Position numbers and translations under genes: made by a program
The notes under the pieces: generated by a model
Told to the model about the DNA's origin: nothing
What the model saw: only the letters and a program-made list of their open reading frames with translations
Database searches by the model: none
Shown: piece after piece, positions 1 to 6,586 of the stretch
Position numbering within the stretch: the stretch's first letter is position 1
How the letters are laid out: each line of letters starts with the position of its first letter
Origin: Alphaproteobacteria bacterium
Lineage (GTDB): Bacteria; Pseudomonadota; Alphaproteobacteria; SMXP01
Direction of reading: 5' to 3'
Length of the DNA: 13,395 nt
Assembly: GCA_021774995.1 (NCBI GenBank)
Contig: JAJFIM010000474.1
Location: 1 to 13,395 of the forward strand

Positions 1-157
1 TATTTATAAGAACAGAAATTGAACACAAGCGCTTTCAACTGCTCTGTGCACTACGTCCTGTGCAGCGCTCATGATAGTGGTGGAATTACAAAGTTGGAAA
101 AGATGGCCGGATCAGCACCGTCAGATCTACTAATAACTGCTGCTACCTGTTATTTAA
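1..157. other. left-edge region with no convincing gene
   Basis: This stretch lies downstream of the last gene of the minus-strand cluster. On the minus strand it holds only a 22-codon reading frame starting near position 73, with no clear ribosome binding site. A 78-codon plus-strand frame runs across it into the antisense of the neighbouring lyase gene and resembles no protein family I know. A 6-bp inverted repeat (146-151 with 166-171) spans the lyase stop codon but has no following T-run, so I do not call a terminator. Transcription may continue past the window. Confidence 0.5.
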
Positions 158-1057
158 TCAAAGCAAACAGGCATTCTCCAAAACCTTGTCGAGCCGCGTT
201 TCAAGTTCCGGCAAGGCAGGCATCATGGGCAACCTGTGCTCATTTCTTGGCATAAGTCCCAAACGCTTCATCATATATTTTACCGCGATCGGATTTGTGT
301 CAAAAAACACTGCTCTGTTAAGTTCATCCAATTCAAAATGGATGGCCCGTGCGCTTTCCAAATTTCCTGCAGCAACTTCTTCATAAAGCCGCGCCACCCG
401 GCCCGGAAGGATATTGCCAACTGCATTCATTAACCCTGCCGCCCCCACGGCCAGCATAGGAAAACTCAAATCTTCAAGTCCCACAAATATACGGAAATCA
501 TGCCCTAAACCCTGCAGCATGGCCGTCACGAAACTCAAATCGTTCACCGCGTGTTTAATGCCCACAAAATGGGGCACGCGCTCTTTAATGGCTTTCAAAG
601 TATCCAATGTCACAGAAACCGCAGTTCTGCCTGGAATATGATAGAGCATCATGGGCAAATCAGTCCTCTGCCCAAGATCGGCGTAAAATTCGATTAACCC
701 GCGCTGGGGAGGCCGAATATAATAAGGCGTTACGATCAGGAGAGCATCTACATGCTTTATCGCGCTTGCTTCTTCAGTCAACTGTATGGCCTCAGCATGA
801 GACTGTGAACCTGTTTGCGCAACGATAGGCAACCGCCCCCCGCTTACCTCTGCCGCCAATTTTACAAGATTAGTGCGCTCTTCAAGCGTCAGAGTACTCG
901 GTTCAGCCGTTGTTCCATTGATCAGTAGGCCATGAGAGCCTTGCTCTATATGATGTTCAACAAGTTTGGCATACGCATCATAATCCACCTTGCCATTATT
1001 AAAAGGCGTGATGAGCGGGGGGTATGAACCTTTTAAAAAGTTTGTCGAAAGAGCCAT
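158..1057 (-). CDS. DapA-family (dihydrodipicolinate synthase-like) Schiff-base lyase/aldolase
   Basis: This 299-residue protein has the normal length and motif order of the DapA/N-acetylneuraminate lyase superfamily, whose cytoplasmic TIM-barrel enzymes form a Schiff base between a lysine and a 2-oxoacid such as pyruvate. Visible residues are the threonine pair T49-T50 in GTTAE (usually GTTGE), tyrosines Y112/Y113 and Y139, R144 in YHIPGRTA, and the Schiff-base lysine K168 in GIKHA. The C-terminal part holds NPIAVKYMMKRLG, typical of DapA. The start is supported by AAGGAGA about 7 bases upstream of the ATG. It is the last gene seen in the operon, 42 bp after an ornithine cyclodeaminase-family gene. 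The R144 equivalent binds the aldehyde substrate's carboxylate in true DapA, so a DapA-type reaction is possible. The setting suggests instead a 2-oxoacid aldolase in aromatic breakdown. The family is certain; the substrate is not. Confidence 0.85.
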   Translation of the reverse strand: MALSTNFLKGSYPPLITPFNNGKVDYDAYAKLVEHHIEQGSHGLLINGTTAEPSTLTLEERTNLVKLAAEVSGGRLPIVAQTGSQSHAEAIQLTEEASAIKHVDALLIVTPYYIRPPQRGLIEFYADLGQRTDLPMMLYHIPGRTAVSVTLDTLKAIKERVPHFVGIKHAVNDLSFVTAMLQGLGHDFRIFVGLEDLSFPMLAVGAAGLMNAVGNILPGRVARLYEEVAAGNLESARAIHFELDELNRAVFFDTNPIAVKYMMKRLGLMPRNEHRLPMMPALPELETRLDKVLENACLL

Positions 1058-1082
1058 GGTATTTCTCCTTTACGAGTCTCGC

Positions 1083-1094
1083 ATCAAATTTGAT
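1083..1094. promoter_or_regulatory. perfect 12-bp palindrome between two genes, possible operator
   Basis: ATCAAATTTGAT is a perfect 12-base palindrome in the 42-bp gap between the ornithine cyclodeaminase-like gene (ends 1100) and the DapA-family gene (starts 1057). It lies 26 bases upstream of the latter's start codon. Such a symmetric AT-centred site could bind a dimeric regulator. It could also be chance, because short palindromes are common, and no regulator gene is present in the window. The function is inference only. Confidence 0.25.
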
Positions 1095-1099
1095 CGTAT

Positions 1100-2086
1100 T
1101 TATGTAAGGCGTAATGGCGCTCTCTCCGGATGAGGGAAAGTCCTTCCCAGCCCTTCTGCAACTGCCTTTTGATAAATAACACTGGCCAGGGAGATGTCAG
1201 ACACCCCCATACCCATCGCTTTAAAAAGCGTCAAATCCATATCCGGCCCGCGTTCTTTTTTATTCTTCACAACGGTCGCTATCTCTTGCACATCATCCCA
1301 GGAAGCAGGTCCCGATTCATAATACTCTATGAATTCACGGCTCAGTCGCCTGACCGTATCGAGTGTATCAACAACAGGCAGATCCACGCGGTCAAAAATA
1401 TCCTGAGCGAGTTCAACACGATCTCGCGCAATCGCACCCACCGCATTTATATGGGCTCCCTTTACCACCATCTCAGAATATAAAAAAGGTTCTTGCGCTC
1501 TGGTTACCAGCGTGATGATCGGGGCGCCATCAACAGCCTGATCAACTGATTGAGCAATATCGATTTCAAAATCAAAATTGTCAGAAAGCTTGCTGGCAAA
1601 AGATTCACGGCTTTCAGCTCGGGGGCTAAAGACACGCACACGTCTCAAAGGCCGCGCCGCATGGACGGCCGCCACCTGTGTGATGGCCTGTTTTCCCGTT
1701 CCAATAATGGCGAGTTCATCTGCATCTTCTGCAGATAGCCACCGTGTTGCCACACCAGACATACTGCCGGTGCGCATCTGCCCCAAGGCAAAAGCTTCAA
1801 TAACAGCGAGCAAAGATCCATCGTTGGAATCCCACATAATAAAAAGTGGACAAACACCGCCTTTTGTATGGCCCCATGTTTTTACACCAACAAAGCCTGC
1901 GCCCTCCATCACAGCTCCCAATGCATGCAAGGTATTACCGGGACCCCAGCTTGTCTGCGCCTTCTGCATATTTGAAGCCTGACCATCTGCCTGCAAAACG
2001 AGGCCACGCTCAAGGGCATCTACAGCCTCGCTGAGAGACATAAGCTCCACAACATTTTGTTCCGTAATCCAGATGGGATCTTGCAT
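1100..2086 (-). CDS. ornithine cyclodeaminase / mu-crystallin family NAD(P)-dependent protein
   Basis: This 328-residue protein belongs to the ornithine cyclodeaminase/mu-crystallin family. Cytoplasmic members include cyclodeaminases, alanine dehydrogenases and ketimine reductases acting on amino or imino acids. Supporting motifs are GVKTWG with the conserved lysine K69, MRTGSMSG with R105, the Rossmann nucleotide-binding loop GTGKQA at 129-134, and a C-terminal FKAMGMGVSDISLA segment. I chose the internal ATG at 2086 because it gives the usual family length. A purine-rich GGAAGG lies about 13 bases upstream, a rather long spacing. An in-frame ATG at 2158 would add 24 residues but lacks a ribosome binding site. 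The gap to the upstream dehydrogenase stop is 84 bp. No amino-acid pathway is visible here, so its role in an aromatic cluster is unknown. An imine or oxoacid reductase acting on a pathway intermediate is a guess. Confidence 0.85.
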   Translation of the reverse strand: MQDPIWITEQNVVELMSLSEAVDALERGLVLQADGQASNMQKAQTSWGPGNTLHALGAVMEGAGFVGVKTWGHTKGGVCPLFIMWDSNDGSLLAVIEAFALGQMRTGSMSGVATRWLSAEDADELAIIGTGKQAITQVAAVHAARPLRRVRVFSPRAESRESFASKLSDNFDFEIDIAQSVDQAVDGAPIITLVTRAQEPFLYSEMVVKGAHINAVGAIARDRVELAQDIFDRVDLPVVDTLDTVRRLSREFIEYYESGPASWDDVQEIATVVKNKKERGPDMDLTLFKAMGMGVSDISLASVIYQKAVAEGLGRTFPHPERAPLRLT

Positions 2087-2170
2087 CTTTACTATTTCAC
2101 CTTCCACAAATATTGATATCGATCTGTCCTTCAGACAGCAATCGGAAGCGCCACGCATGCGCGATATTCT

Positions 2171-3013
2171 TCAGCTCAAATCGTCAATAGGCACATCAGT
2201 CTTTTGTCCTGTTACGCGTGAAAGCGACATGCCGTGCTTGCCTGTATCAATCACTTCCCCCGTCACGTAGGAAGCATCATCAGAGGCCAGGAAGGCGATC
2301 ACAGCGGCCTGTTCATCGACTGTGGCCAGCCGGTCAATCAGCCCCTCCTGGGCAATGTATTTAAAAAAATCTCGGTCCCACTTTTCCTCCTGAGGAGTTG
2401 GTGGGCGTGGCAATCGCTCTGTTTTCCGGTCCTGCACATGAGTGCCACCTGGCGTTACACAATTAACCCGAACACCAAAGTCCGCCAATTCGACCGCAAG
2501 TGCAGTCGTCATTGCAACAACTCCCCCTTTGCTCGCTGCATAGGGGATACGAAATACGCTCCGTGTGGCGTTTGAACCGACATTCACAATAGAGCCCCCG
2601 TTTCCGTTGCGTATCATTGATGGAATTGCTGCACGGCAACACCAGAGGGTGGGCCAAAAGGACCGGTCCACCTCTTGTTTGATTTCTTCCTCCGTATAAA
2701 ACCAAAAGGGCTTTTTCCAGATTGTCCCTCCGACATTGTTTATCAGGATATCGATGTGACCGAATGCATCGAGTGCTCCGCGAACTGCGCTTGAAGCACC
2801 GGCATAAGTAGATAGATCCGCTGCAACCAAGAAAGCCTCGATACCTTGCCCTTTAAGAGCATCCACAGCCTCGCGGGCGGGATCCTCTTCCTTGTCCACA
2901 ATCAAAACAGCAGCGCCCTCTTTACCGAGACGCAATGCAACGGCAAAACCAATCCCCTGTGCCGCGCCGGTCACGACCGCAGTCTTGGTCTCAAATCGGC
3001 GGCAAGTCGTCAT
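2171..3013 (-). CDS. BenD-like short-chain dehydrogenase (cis-dihydrodiol carboxylate dehydrogenase)
   Basis: This is a 280-residue classical short-chain dehydrogenase/reductase. It shows the cofactor loop TGAAQGIG (15-22), NNVGG (92-96), a candidate catalytic serine S147, and Y158/K162 in YAASK. The stretch NNVGGTIWKKPF followed by PTLWCCRAAIPSM closely matches what I recall of BenD/XylL. Those enzymes oxidise the cis-dihydrodiol carboxylate made by benzoate-type Rieske dioxygenases, releasing CO2 and giving a catechol. This suggests that the dioxygenase encoded upstream attacks next to a carboxylate. The start is supported by GAGGAGA upstream of the ATG. The C-terminus carries about 20 extra residues after the usual TGEVI strand, ending in DDLS, making it longer than the roughly 260 residues usual for BenD. 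It lies 69 bp after the flavin reductase gene. The subfamily call is good; the exact substrate is inferred. Confidence 0.85.
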   Translation of the reverse strand: MTTCRRFETKTAVVTGAAQGIGFAVALRLGKEGAAVLIVDKEEDPAREAVDALKGQGIEAFLVAADLSTYAGASSAVRGALDAFGHIDILINNVGGTIWKKPFWFYTEEEIKQEVDRSFWPTLWCCRAAIPSMIRNGNGGSIVNVGSNATRSVFRIPYAASKGGVVAMTTALAVELADFGVRVNCVTPGGTHVQDRKTERLPRPPTPQEEKWDRDFFKYIAQEGLIDRLATVDEQAAVIAFLASDDASYVTGEVIDTGKHGMSLSRVTGQKTDVPIDDLS

Positions 3014-3082
3014 GACAAAATTCTCCTCATACCCGATAAGTTCTGCGTGGCCCCTTGGCTTCGTCTCTGTGATCGAACAAAT

Positions 3083-3598
3083 CTATACGGGCGGCGCCAA
3101 TTCCTTCGCATGGTCAACCTTACAATATTGACCATCAAAAAAGACGAGTGGCTCACCTTTTTTGACATAATAATCAATTACTTCGCCAATAATGATATAA
3201 TGATCGCCGCAATCATGGATCGTGTGCATCCGGCACTCCAAACTGGCGATCGCCCCTTCCAACAACGGCGCGCCGTACTTGCCTGGATAATGGTCAATAT
3301 CATTAAACAGATCAGTTTTGGACTGCGCAAAAGTCTGTGATAATGCCTCTTGATCCTTAGCAAGAATATTGATCGCGAAATATTCAGCTTTCAGATATCC
3401 CTGCACAGATTTGGAATTTTTTGCAATATTCCACAGGACTAGAGGCGGGTCCAGTGAAACAGAACTGAAGCTATTGGCGGTTACTCCATAGTTCTCACCA
3501 ATTTTTCCGGCGCACGTTACAACCGTAACCCCGGTCGCAAACTGCGCCAGGCATTTACGGAAGTTTCTTATATCCTGCATACACTCAGACTTTTGCAT
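3083..3598 (-). CDS. flavin reductase-like FMN-binding protein (HpaC family)
   Basis: This 171-residue protein matches the flavin reductase domain family (HpaC and relatives). These cytoplasmic split-barrel proteins use NAD(P)H to reduce free flavin for a two-component monooxygenase. Typical signatures are FRKCLAQFATGVTVVT near the N-terminus, GVTANSFSSVSLDPPLV (38-54), AKNSKS, and FAINILA followed by the QEALSQTF segment (74-90). Length is normal for the family. The ATG at 3598 has TGAGGG about 6 bases upstream. A second ATG six codons on is less well placed. It lies 44 bp after the decarboxylase-like gene and 69 bp before the BenD-like gene. No flavin monooxygenase is encoded in the window, so the partner is probably elsewhere, or this reductase serves another acceptor. 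Confidence 0.88.
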   Translation of the reverse strand: MQKSECMQDIRNFRKCLAQFATGVTVVTCAGKIGENYGVTANSFSSVSLDPPLVLWNIAKNSKSVQGYLKAEYFAINILAKDQEALSQTFAQSKTDLFNDIDHYPGKYGAPLLEGAIASLECRMHTIHDCGDHYIIIGEVIDYYVKKGEPLVFFDGQYCKVDHAKELAPPV

Positions 3599-3642
3599 TT
3601 CAAACCCTCACTTGACAATCAATCTACAAATACTTCAGTCGA

Positions 3643-4614
3643 TCAGTTCAATGGAAGCAGTATTTCCTCCGGCGTATATCGTCTCTTTATCAAGCCCTGT
3701 TCAAAGCAAGAGTCGATCATGAACTGAACCGCCTCACGATTGGCTTCCAGGCCGTGCGCATCAGGAAACAATCCGTAGCGACAAAGAAAGTCACACGGAA
3801 TTCCCAGATGATCTTCATCAGTTGGCATGTCTGCAGTGTGGTATTTCTGACGTGCTTTTTGCATCACATCGAACAGGAGTCTCGGGAGGTCGGGATATTG
3901 TTTGACCGTTTCGTCCCGCACGGTAATAAGAGTGTTGATAGGGAAAACGCCGCCTCTGTTAAGCCAGCTTTCCAACGTTTGCTCTGAATCCGGAAAGAGT
4001 CTCCTGAGCTGAGGCGTCAAGGGAAGTCCCCCACCCGGCGCAAAAAAGGCGTCAAACAGACCCTCTTCTAAAGCGGTGACCGCGCCAAGAGTCTTGCCGG
4101 TGATAGCAAGAGAATCAAACCCCCTGACTTTTTCAATGTGATACTCCTTGGGCTTCGGATAAGGGAGGCCCCCCAGGAATTTGTCATTCTCGTCTTCAAT
4201 CCAAACAATTTTCCCCACATCAACGCCGTATTCATCCTTTAGTATTTGACGCATCCATACCGCTGGGTTGTACCCAAATCCCATCACCCCAACCCGCTTA
4301 CCTTCGAGGTCCTTTGGCTCCGAGATATCCGCTTGAACAGAAACAGCCGCTCCCAATTGAGGGAAAAACCTACTGGGAAACACCGGTATTGCGGTAATCG
4401 GCACGCCGAGATCTTTAGCAATTAGATAATGCGAAAACGCCTGCTCACCAAAGTCCCAGGGCAAGCTGCTTACCATAGCGTGGAAGGAGGACCACGGATG
4501 CTCACCGGCATCTGCAAATTGAAGAGTATACTTCTCCAGCGTCAATTCGCCGTTGATCAAATACCGGGTATCATAACGATTGCCCATGGATGCGGAGACT
4601 GTCGGACCGCTCAT
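3643..4614 (-). CDS. 4,5-dihydroxyphthalate decarboxylase-like protein (periplasmic-binding-protein fold)
   Basis: This 323-residue protein resembles the 4,5-dihydroxyphthalate decarboxylase family of phthalate degraders, soluble enzymes built on a type-2 periplasmic binding protein (NMT1/THI5-like) fold. The clearest resemblance is residues 56-81, where EQAFSHYLIAKDLG is followed by AIPVFPSRFF. KRVGVMGFGYNPAVWMRQIL and the C-terminal PYTPEEIL-like ending (here RYTPEEILLPLN) fit the same family. There is no signal peptide or lipobox, which argues against an ABC-transporter binding protein. The ATG at 4614 has only a weak GGAT upstream. Another ATG nine codons in has none better. It is the first gene after the roughly 400-bp looser region and is followed 44 bp later by the flavin reductase. 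It could decarboxylate an aromatic ortho-dicarboxylate or a ring-cleavage acid. The fold is well supported; the substrate is inferred. Confidence 0.68.
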   Translation of the reverse strand: MSGPTVSASMGNRYDTRYLINGELTLEKYTLQFADAGEHPWSSFHAMVSSLPWDFGEQAFSHYLIAKDLGVPITAIPVFPSRFFPQLGAAVSVQADISEPKDLEGKRVGVMGFGYNPAVWMRQILKDEYGVDVGKIVWIEDENDKFLGGLPYPKPKEYHIEKVRGFDSLAITGKTLGAVTALEEGLFDAFFAPGGGLPLTPQLRRLFPDSEQTLESWLNRGGVFPINTLITVRDETVKQYPDLPRLLFDVMQKARQKYHTADMPTDEDHLGIPCDFLCRYGLFPDAHGLEANREAVQFMIDSCFEQGLIKRRYTPEEILLPLN

Positions 4615-4729
4615 TTTTTTATCCGCATGGTTTAATCAATTTCCTGCATATACAGGCCTGCATTCTTTGCCGGCTTTTCATGCTAAAACAATATCGAAGT
4701 CACTCTTGGCAGCACAGACTGATCCAATA

Positions 4730-4924
4730 TCACCTGACGTTGCAAAAATCGCAGCTCCTTACCGACCCGCTGTAATTCTTCCCATTTATATCCATGGAAT
4801 GTGCACTGGGTTCGCCCACTTCAACAGCTCGTTCGTCCCTGCCCGGTATAATTTTATCAAGGCGATGGCGGATATCGCTGTCCATACAGATTTCCAAAGA
4901 GCTGTCCGATGTATACTTATTCAC
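4730..4924 (-). CDS. possible small protein of 64 residues, unrecognised
   Basis: I do not recognise this protein. The reading frame starts at a GTG (4924-4922) with GGGAG (4932-4936) exactly 7 bases upstream, a near-ideal placement, and ends at a TGA. The product is soluble and charge-rich, with no membrane segment or signal peptide. It has the run RHRLDKIIPGRDERAVEVGE in its middle and a C-terminal pair of cysteines in SCDFC. An overlapping ATG at 4928, four bases upstream in another frame, stops after three codons. Just past the TGA another frame stays open for about 18 codons. Two frameshifts could therefore also explain the region as a decayed longer gene. It sits between the chromene isomerase and the decarboxylase-like gene on the same strand. 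It may be a real small gene, a remnant, or chance. Confidence 0.35.
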   Translation of the reverse strand: MNKYTSDSSLEICMDSDIRHRLDKIIPGRDERAVEVGEPSAHSMDINGKNYSGSVRSCDFCNVR

Positions 4925-4931
4925 TCATTTT

Positions 4932-4936
4932 CTCCC
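4932..4936 (-). promoter_or_regulatory. ribosome binding site for the 64-residue ORF
   Basis: On the minus strand this reads GGGAG, 7 bases before the GTG at 4924. It is the main reason for treating the small ORF as possibly translated. The same site is only 3 bases from the overlapping ATG at 4928, which is too close for efficient initiation and opens a three-codon frame. Confidence 0.35.
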
Positions 4937-4953
4937 GTTGATTACTTATACCC

Positions 4954-4970
4954 AGGTAAATCTTTTACCT
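4954..4970. promoter_or_regulatory. small perfect hairpin downstream of the isomerase gene
   Basis: AGGTAAA (4954-4960) and TTTACCT (4964-4970) form a perfect 7-bp inverted repeat around a 3-base loop, 44 bases past the isomerase stop codon and 18 bases upstream of the small ORF's ribosome binding site. The stem is AT-rich and has no downstream T-run on the minus strand, so it is not a standard intrinsic terminator. It may be an operator, an mRNA processing or stability element, or chance. Confidence 0.25.
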
Positions 4971-5013
4971 ACGAAAGCTCTCTGACCCTGAATTGCGCCA
5001 CCATTCTCTTCAG

Positions 5014-5643
5014 TCAGTGCTGAGACATCCACTCCTCAACGAAATTCAATCTATCGTTACCCCACCAAAGCTCCGATCCAATCCGAACAATGGGTGCGCC
5101 AAAGACGCCCTTTTCAAAGGATTTTCTAGCTTCGGCCTGGTATCTTTCATGCGCTCCTGGAGATTTCACAAAACTTCCGAGTTCGTTTTCTCCCCAACCC
5201 ATCGCTTGCGAGACTTGTGAAAGTTGCTCCGTGTCTGTCGGATCTCTCCCCTCCCCCCAAATTCTCAAATAAGCTTCATGTACATACTCAACTGCTTTGC
5301 CACGATCGCGCGCCAACAGACATCCTATATTCCATACTTCGCACTGGTATTTGGGAGGAAACTGCAATGGGACCCCGATCCTGTTAGCCCAACGCTCCAG
5401 ATCCTTTTTCAGAGCTGTAAGCTTGGCAGGCACTTCCCGGTTCGAAGGGCCATAATTGCCTGCGGTTTTTTTCGCCAGGATAACGTCGATCGGGCGATAT
5501 ATAAGATTATAGTCATGCTTCTTTGCGATGCCGGGCAATCGGCACGCCGCGAGGTAGCTGAACGGACTCGCAAAGTCGAAGAAAAACTCAACACTCCGAT
5601 CTGCATCGAGTTGCCCAGCTCTCTCAAATGCCCTTTGCATCAT
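5014..5643 (-). CDS. 2-hydroxychromene-2-carboxylate isomerase-like protein (NahD family)
   Basis: This 209-residue protein belongs to the DsbA/kappa-class glutathione transferase-like family of 2-hydroxychromene-2-carboxylate isomerases. In naphthalene-type pathways these glutathione-dependent cytoplasmic enzymes convert the cyclised ring-cleavage product to the open benzylidenepyruvate. The N-terminal FDFASPFSYLA carries S26, equivalent to the catalytic serine of NahD, in place of the DsbA CXXC. The C-terminal GVFGAPIVRI and WWGNDRL are hallmark motifs. About 15 residues precede the first strand, slightly more than in NahD. The start ATG overlaps the stop of the extradiol dioxygenase gene by one base (TAATG). 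No strong ribosome binding site precedes it, so translation is probably coupled. A second ATG follows immediately. Its place beside an extradiol dioxygenase implies that the substrate diol is fused to another ring or bears a ring substituent. Confidence 0.88.
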   Translation of the reverse strand: MMQRAFERAGQLDADRSVEFFFDFASPFSYLAACRLPGIAKKHDYNLIYRPIDVILAKKTAGNYGPSNREVPAKLTALKKDLERWANRIGVPLQFPPKYQCEVWNIGCLLARDRGKAVEYVHEAYLRIWGEGRDPTDTEQLSQVSQAMGWGENELGSFVKSPGAHERYQAEARKSFEKGVFGAPIVRIGSELWWGNDRLNFVEEWMSQH

Positions 5644-6551
5644 TATCGCCGCTCGCGAAGAGGAAGATCCACGCCAAAGCCGGCGGATTCATTGCCATGG
5701 CCGAAAATATCGCTCACATAGTGCTCTTGTTGATTGAGGGCAGGCCGGGCGCCCCAGGCAAATTCAAACAACCACTTTGACGGATTGGCCGCATAGAAGG
5801 TGAGCGCATGGTCATTCGCATGCTTCCCGAGTTGCAGGGCAACTTCCACCCCCTGATCACGAATGAGATCATGGGTCTGCCCTAGGTCATCAAGACTCGA
5901 GTATTCTATCAGCAAATGATTGATACGCTTGGGCGCCGGACCAAAGCCAAACGCAAGAGAATGCTGACGTGGATTACAATGCATGAACCAAGGCTGGGCA
6001 ACCATGCCGTTGGGCAATGGCAAACGATACTCAACATATCCCGTAAGTCCAAGAAGACGATAAAACTCATAGGCCTTTTCGGCGTCCATCTGACGAATGA
6101 TGCAGTGACCAAGCCCCTGATCTCCGGTTATAAATTTGCCAAACAATGGCCGTCCTGGATGAAACGGCAAGTGAGCATCCACGCGTGGTGCAAAAAATAT
6201 TTCCGTGGGATTGCCGGCAGGGTCTTCCAGCTTGAGGAGTCCCAGTACTTTCCGCTCATCAGCTTCCTCATCAGAAGCCCGGCGCACCTTCACGCCAGCT
6301 TCCTCCAGTCGCTTCTTCATGGAGTAAAGTTCCTCAGGCCCGGCAACCCGCCACCCCATGTAAAGGAGATCATCAGATGAATCTTTGTGCACAGCTATAC
6401 GGTGATGCCACTGATCCATTCGGAGATAAAATTCAGCCCCCGCCGAATCATCAACCAACTGCATACCGACTATCTGAGTCGCATAGCGGCGCCAGGCATC
6501 CAGATCACTAACACCGATACCGAGATATCCGAGTTCAGTTACTCCATTCAT
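5643..6551 (-). CDS. type I extradiol ring-cleavage dioxygenase (BphC/NahC-like)
   Basis: This 302-residue protein is a two-domain vicinal-oxygen-chelate extradiol dioxygenase, which uses Fe(II) and O2 to cut a catechol-type ring beside its hydroxyls. Length is typical of 2,3-dihydroxybiphenyl and 1,2-dihydroxynaphthalene dioxygenases. Domain 2 carries the full metal triad H149 (GLGHC), H212 (INHLL) and E263 (FEFAWG). It also has the second-sphere residues H197 (QHSLAF), H244 (KHANDH) and Y253 (TFY). It should therefore be active. Domain 1 (about 1-130) is the usual non-catalytic half. The ATG at 6551 was chosen over one six codons upstream because GGAGAG (6558-6563) sits 6 bases before it. 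It follows the aldehyde dehydrogenase gene by 35 bp and overlaps the isomerase gene by one base. Isomerase coupling favours a bicyclic diol; a dihydroxybiphenyl-type substrate is the main alternative. Confidence 0.93.
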   Translation of the reverse strand: MNGVTELGYLGIGVSDLDAWRRYATQIVGMQLVDDSAGAEFYLRMDQWHHRIAVHKDSSDDLLYMGWRVAGPEELYSMKKRLEEAGVKVRRASDEEADERKVLGLLKLEDPAGNPTEIFFAPRVDAHLPFHPGRPLFGKFITGDQGLGHCIIRQMDAEKAYEFYRLLGLTGYVEYRLPLPNGMVAQPWFMHCNPRQHSLAFGFGPAPKRINHLLIEYSSLDDLGQTHDLIRDQGVEVALQLGKHANDHALTFYAANPSKWLFEFAWGARPALNQQEHYVSDIFGHGNESAGFGVDLPLRERR

Positions 6552-6586
6552 AATTCTCTCTCCATTCATGTGACTTTTTCAATTTC

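Larger units (their letters stand above)
4615..5013. other. loosely packed 399-bp interval inside the operon
   Basis: This is the only interval of more than 100 bp between recognised genes in the cluster. It contains a possible 64-residue small ORF (4730-4924, minus), a perfect 7-bp stem hairpin (4954-4970), and about 115 bp of sequence before the decarboxylase-like gene in which I see no gene. A 147-codon open frame on the plus strand (4580-5023) covers much of it but resembles nothing and begins inside the antisense of the decarboxylase gene. A TATAAG sequence lies between the hairpin and the small ORF on the minus strand, but no convincing -35 element accompanies it. The interval could hold an internal promoter or the remains of a lost gene. 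Confidence 0.45.

Noticed and set aside
146..171. Intrinsic terminator after the DapA-family gene
   Set aside because: The inverted repeat is only 6 bp with a 14-base loop, overlaps the stop codon, and is not followed by a T-run.
158..1057. Naming the lyase as NahE (hydratase-aldolase)
   Set aside because: The motifs YHIPGRTA, GIKHA and NPIAVK are DapA-like and differ from the NahE sequence I recall. Only a functional analogy remains possible.
3643..4614. Reading the decarboxylase-like protein as an ABC-transporter binding protein
   Set aside because: No signal peptide or lipobox is present, no permease or ATPase gene is nearby, and the 56-81 region fits the decarboxylase family.
4580..5023. 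147-codon plus-strand open frame over the loose interval
   Set aside because: It begins inside the antisense of the decarboxylase-like gene, has no clear ribosome binding site and no recognisable domain. All confirmed genes lie on the other strand.
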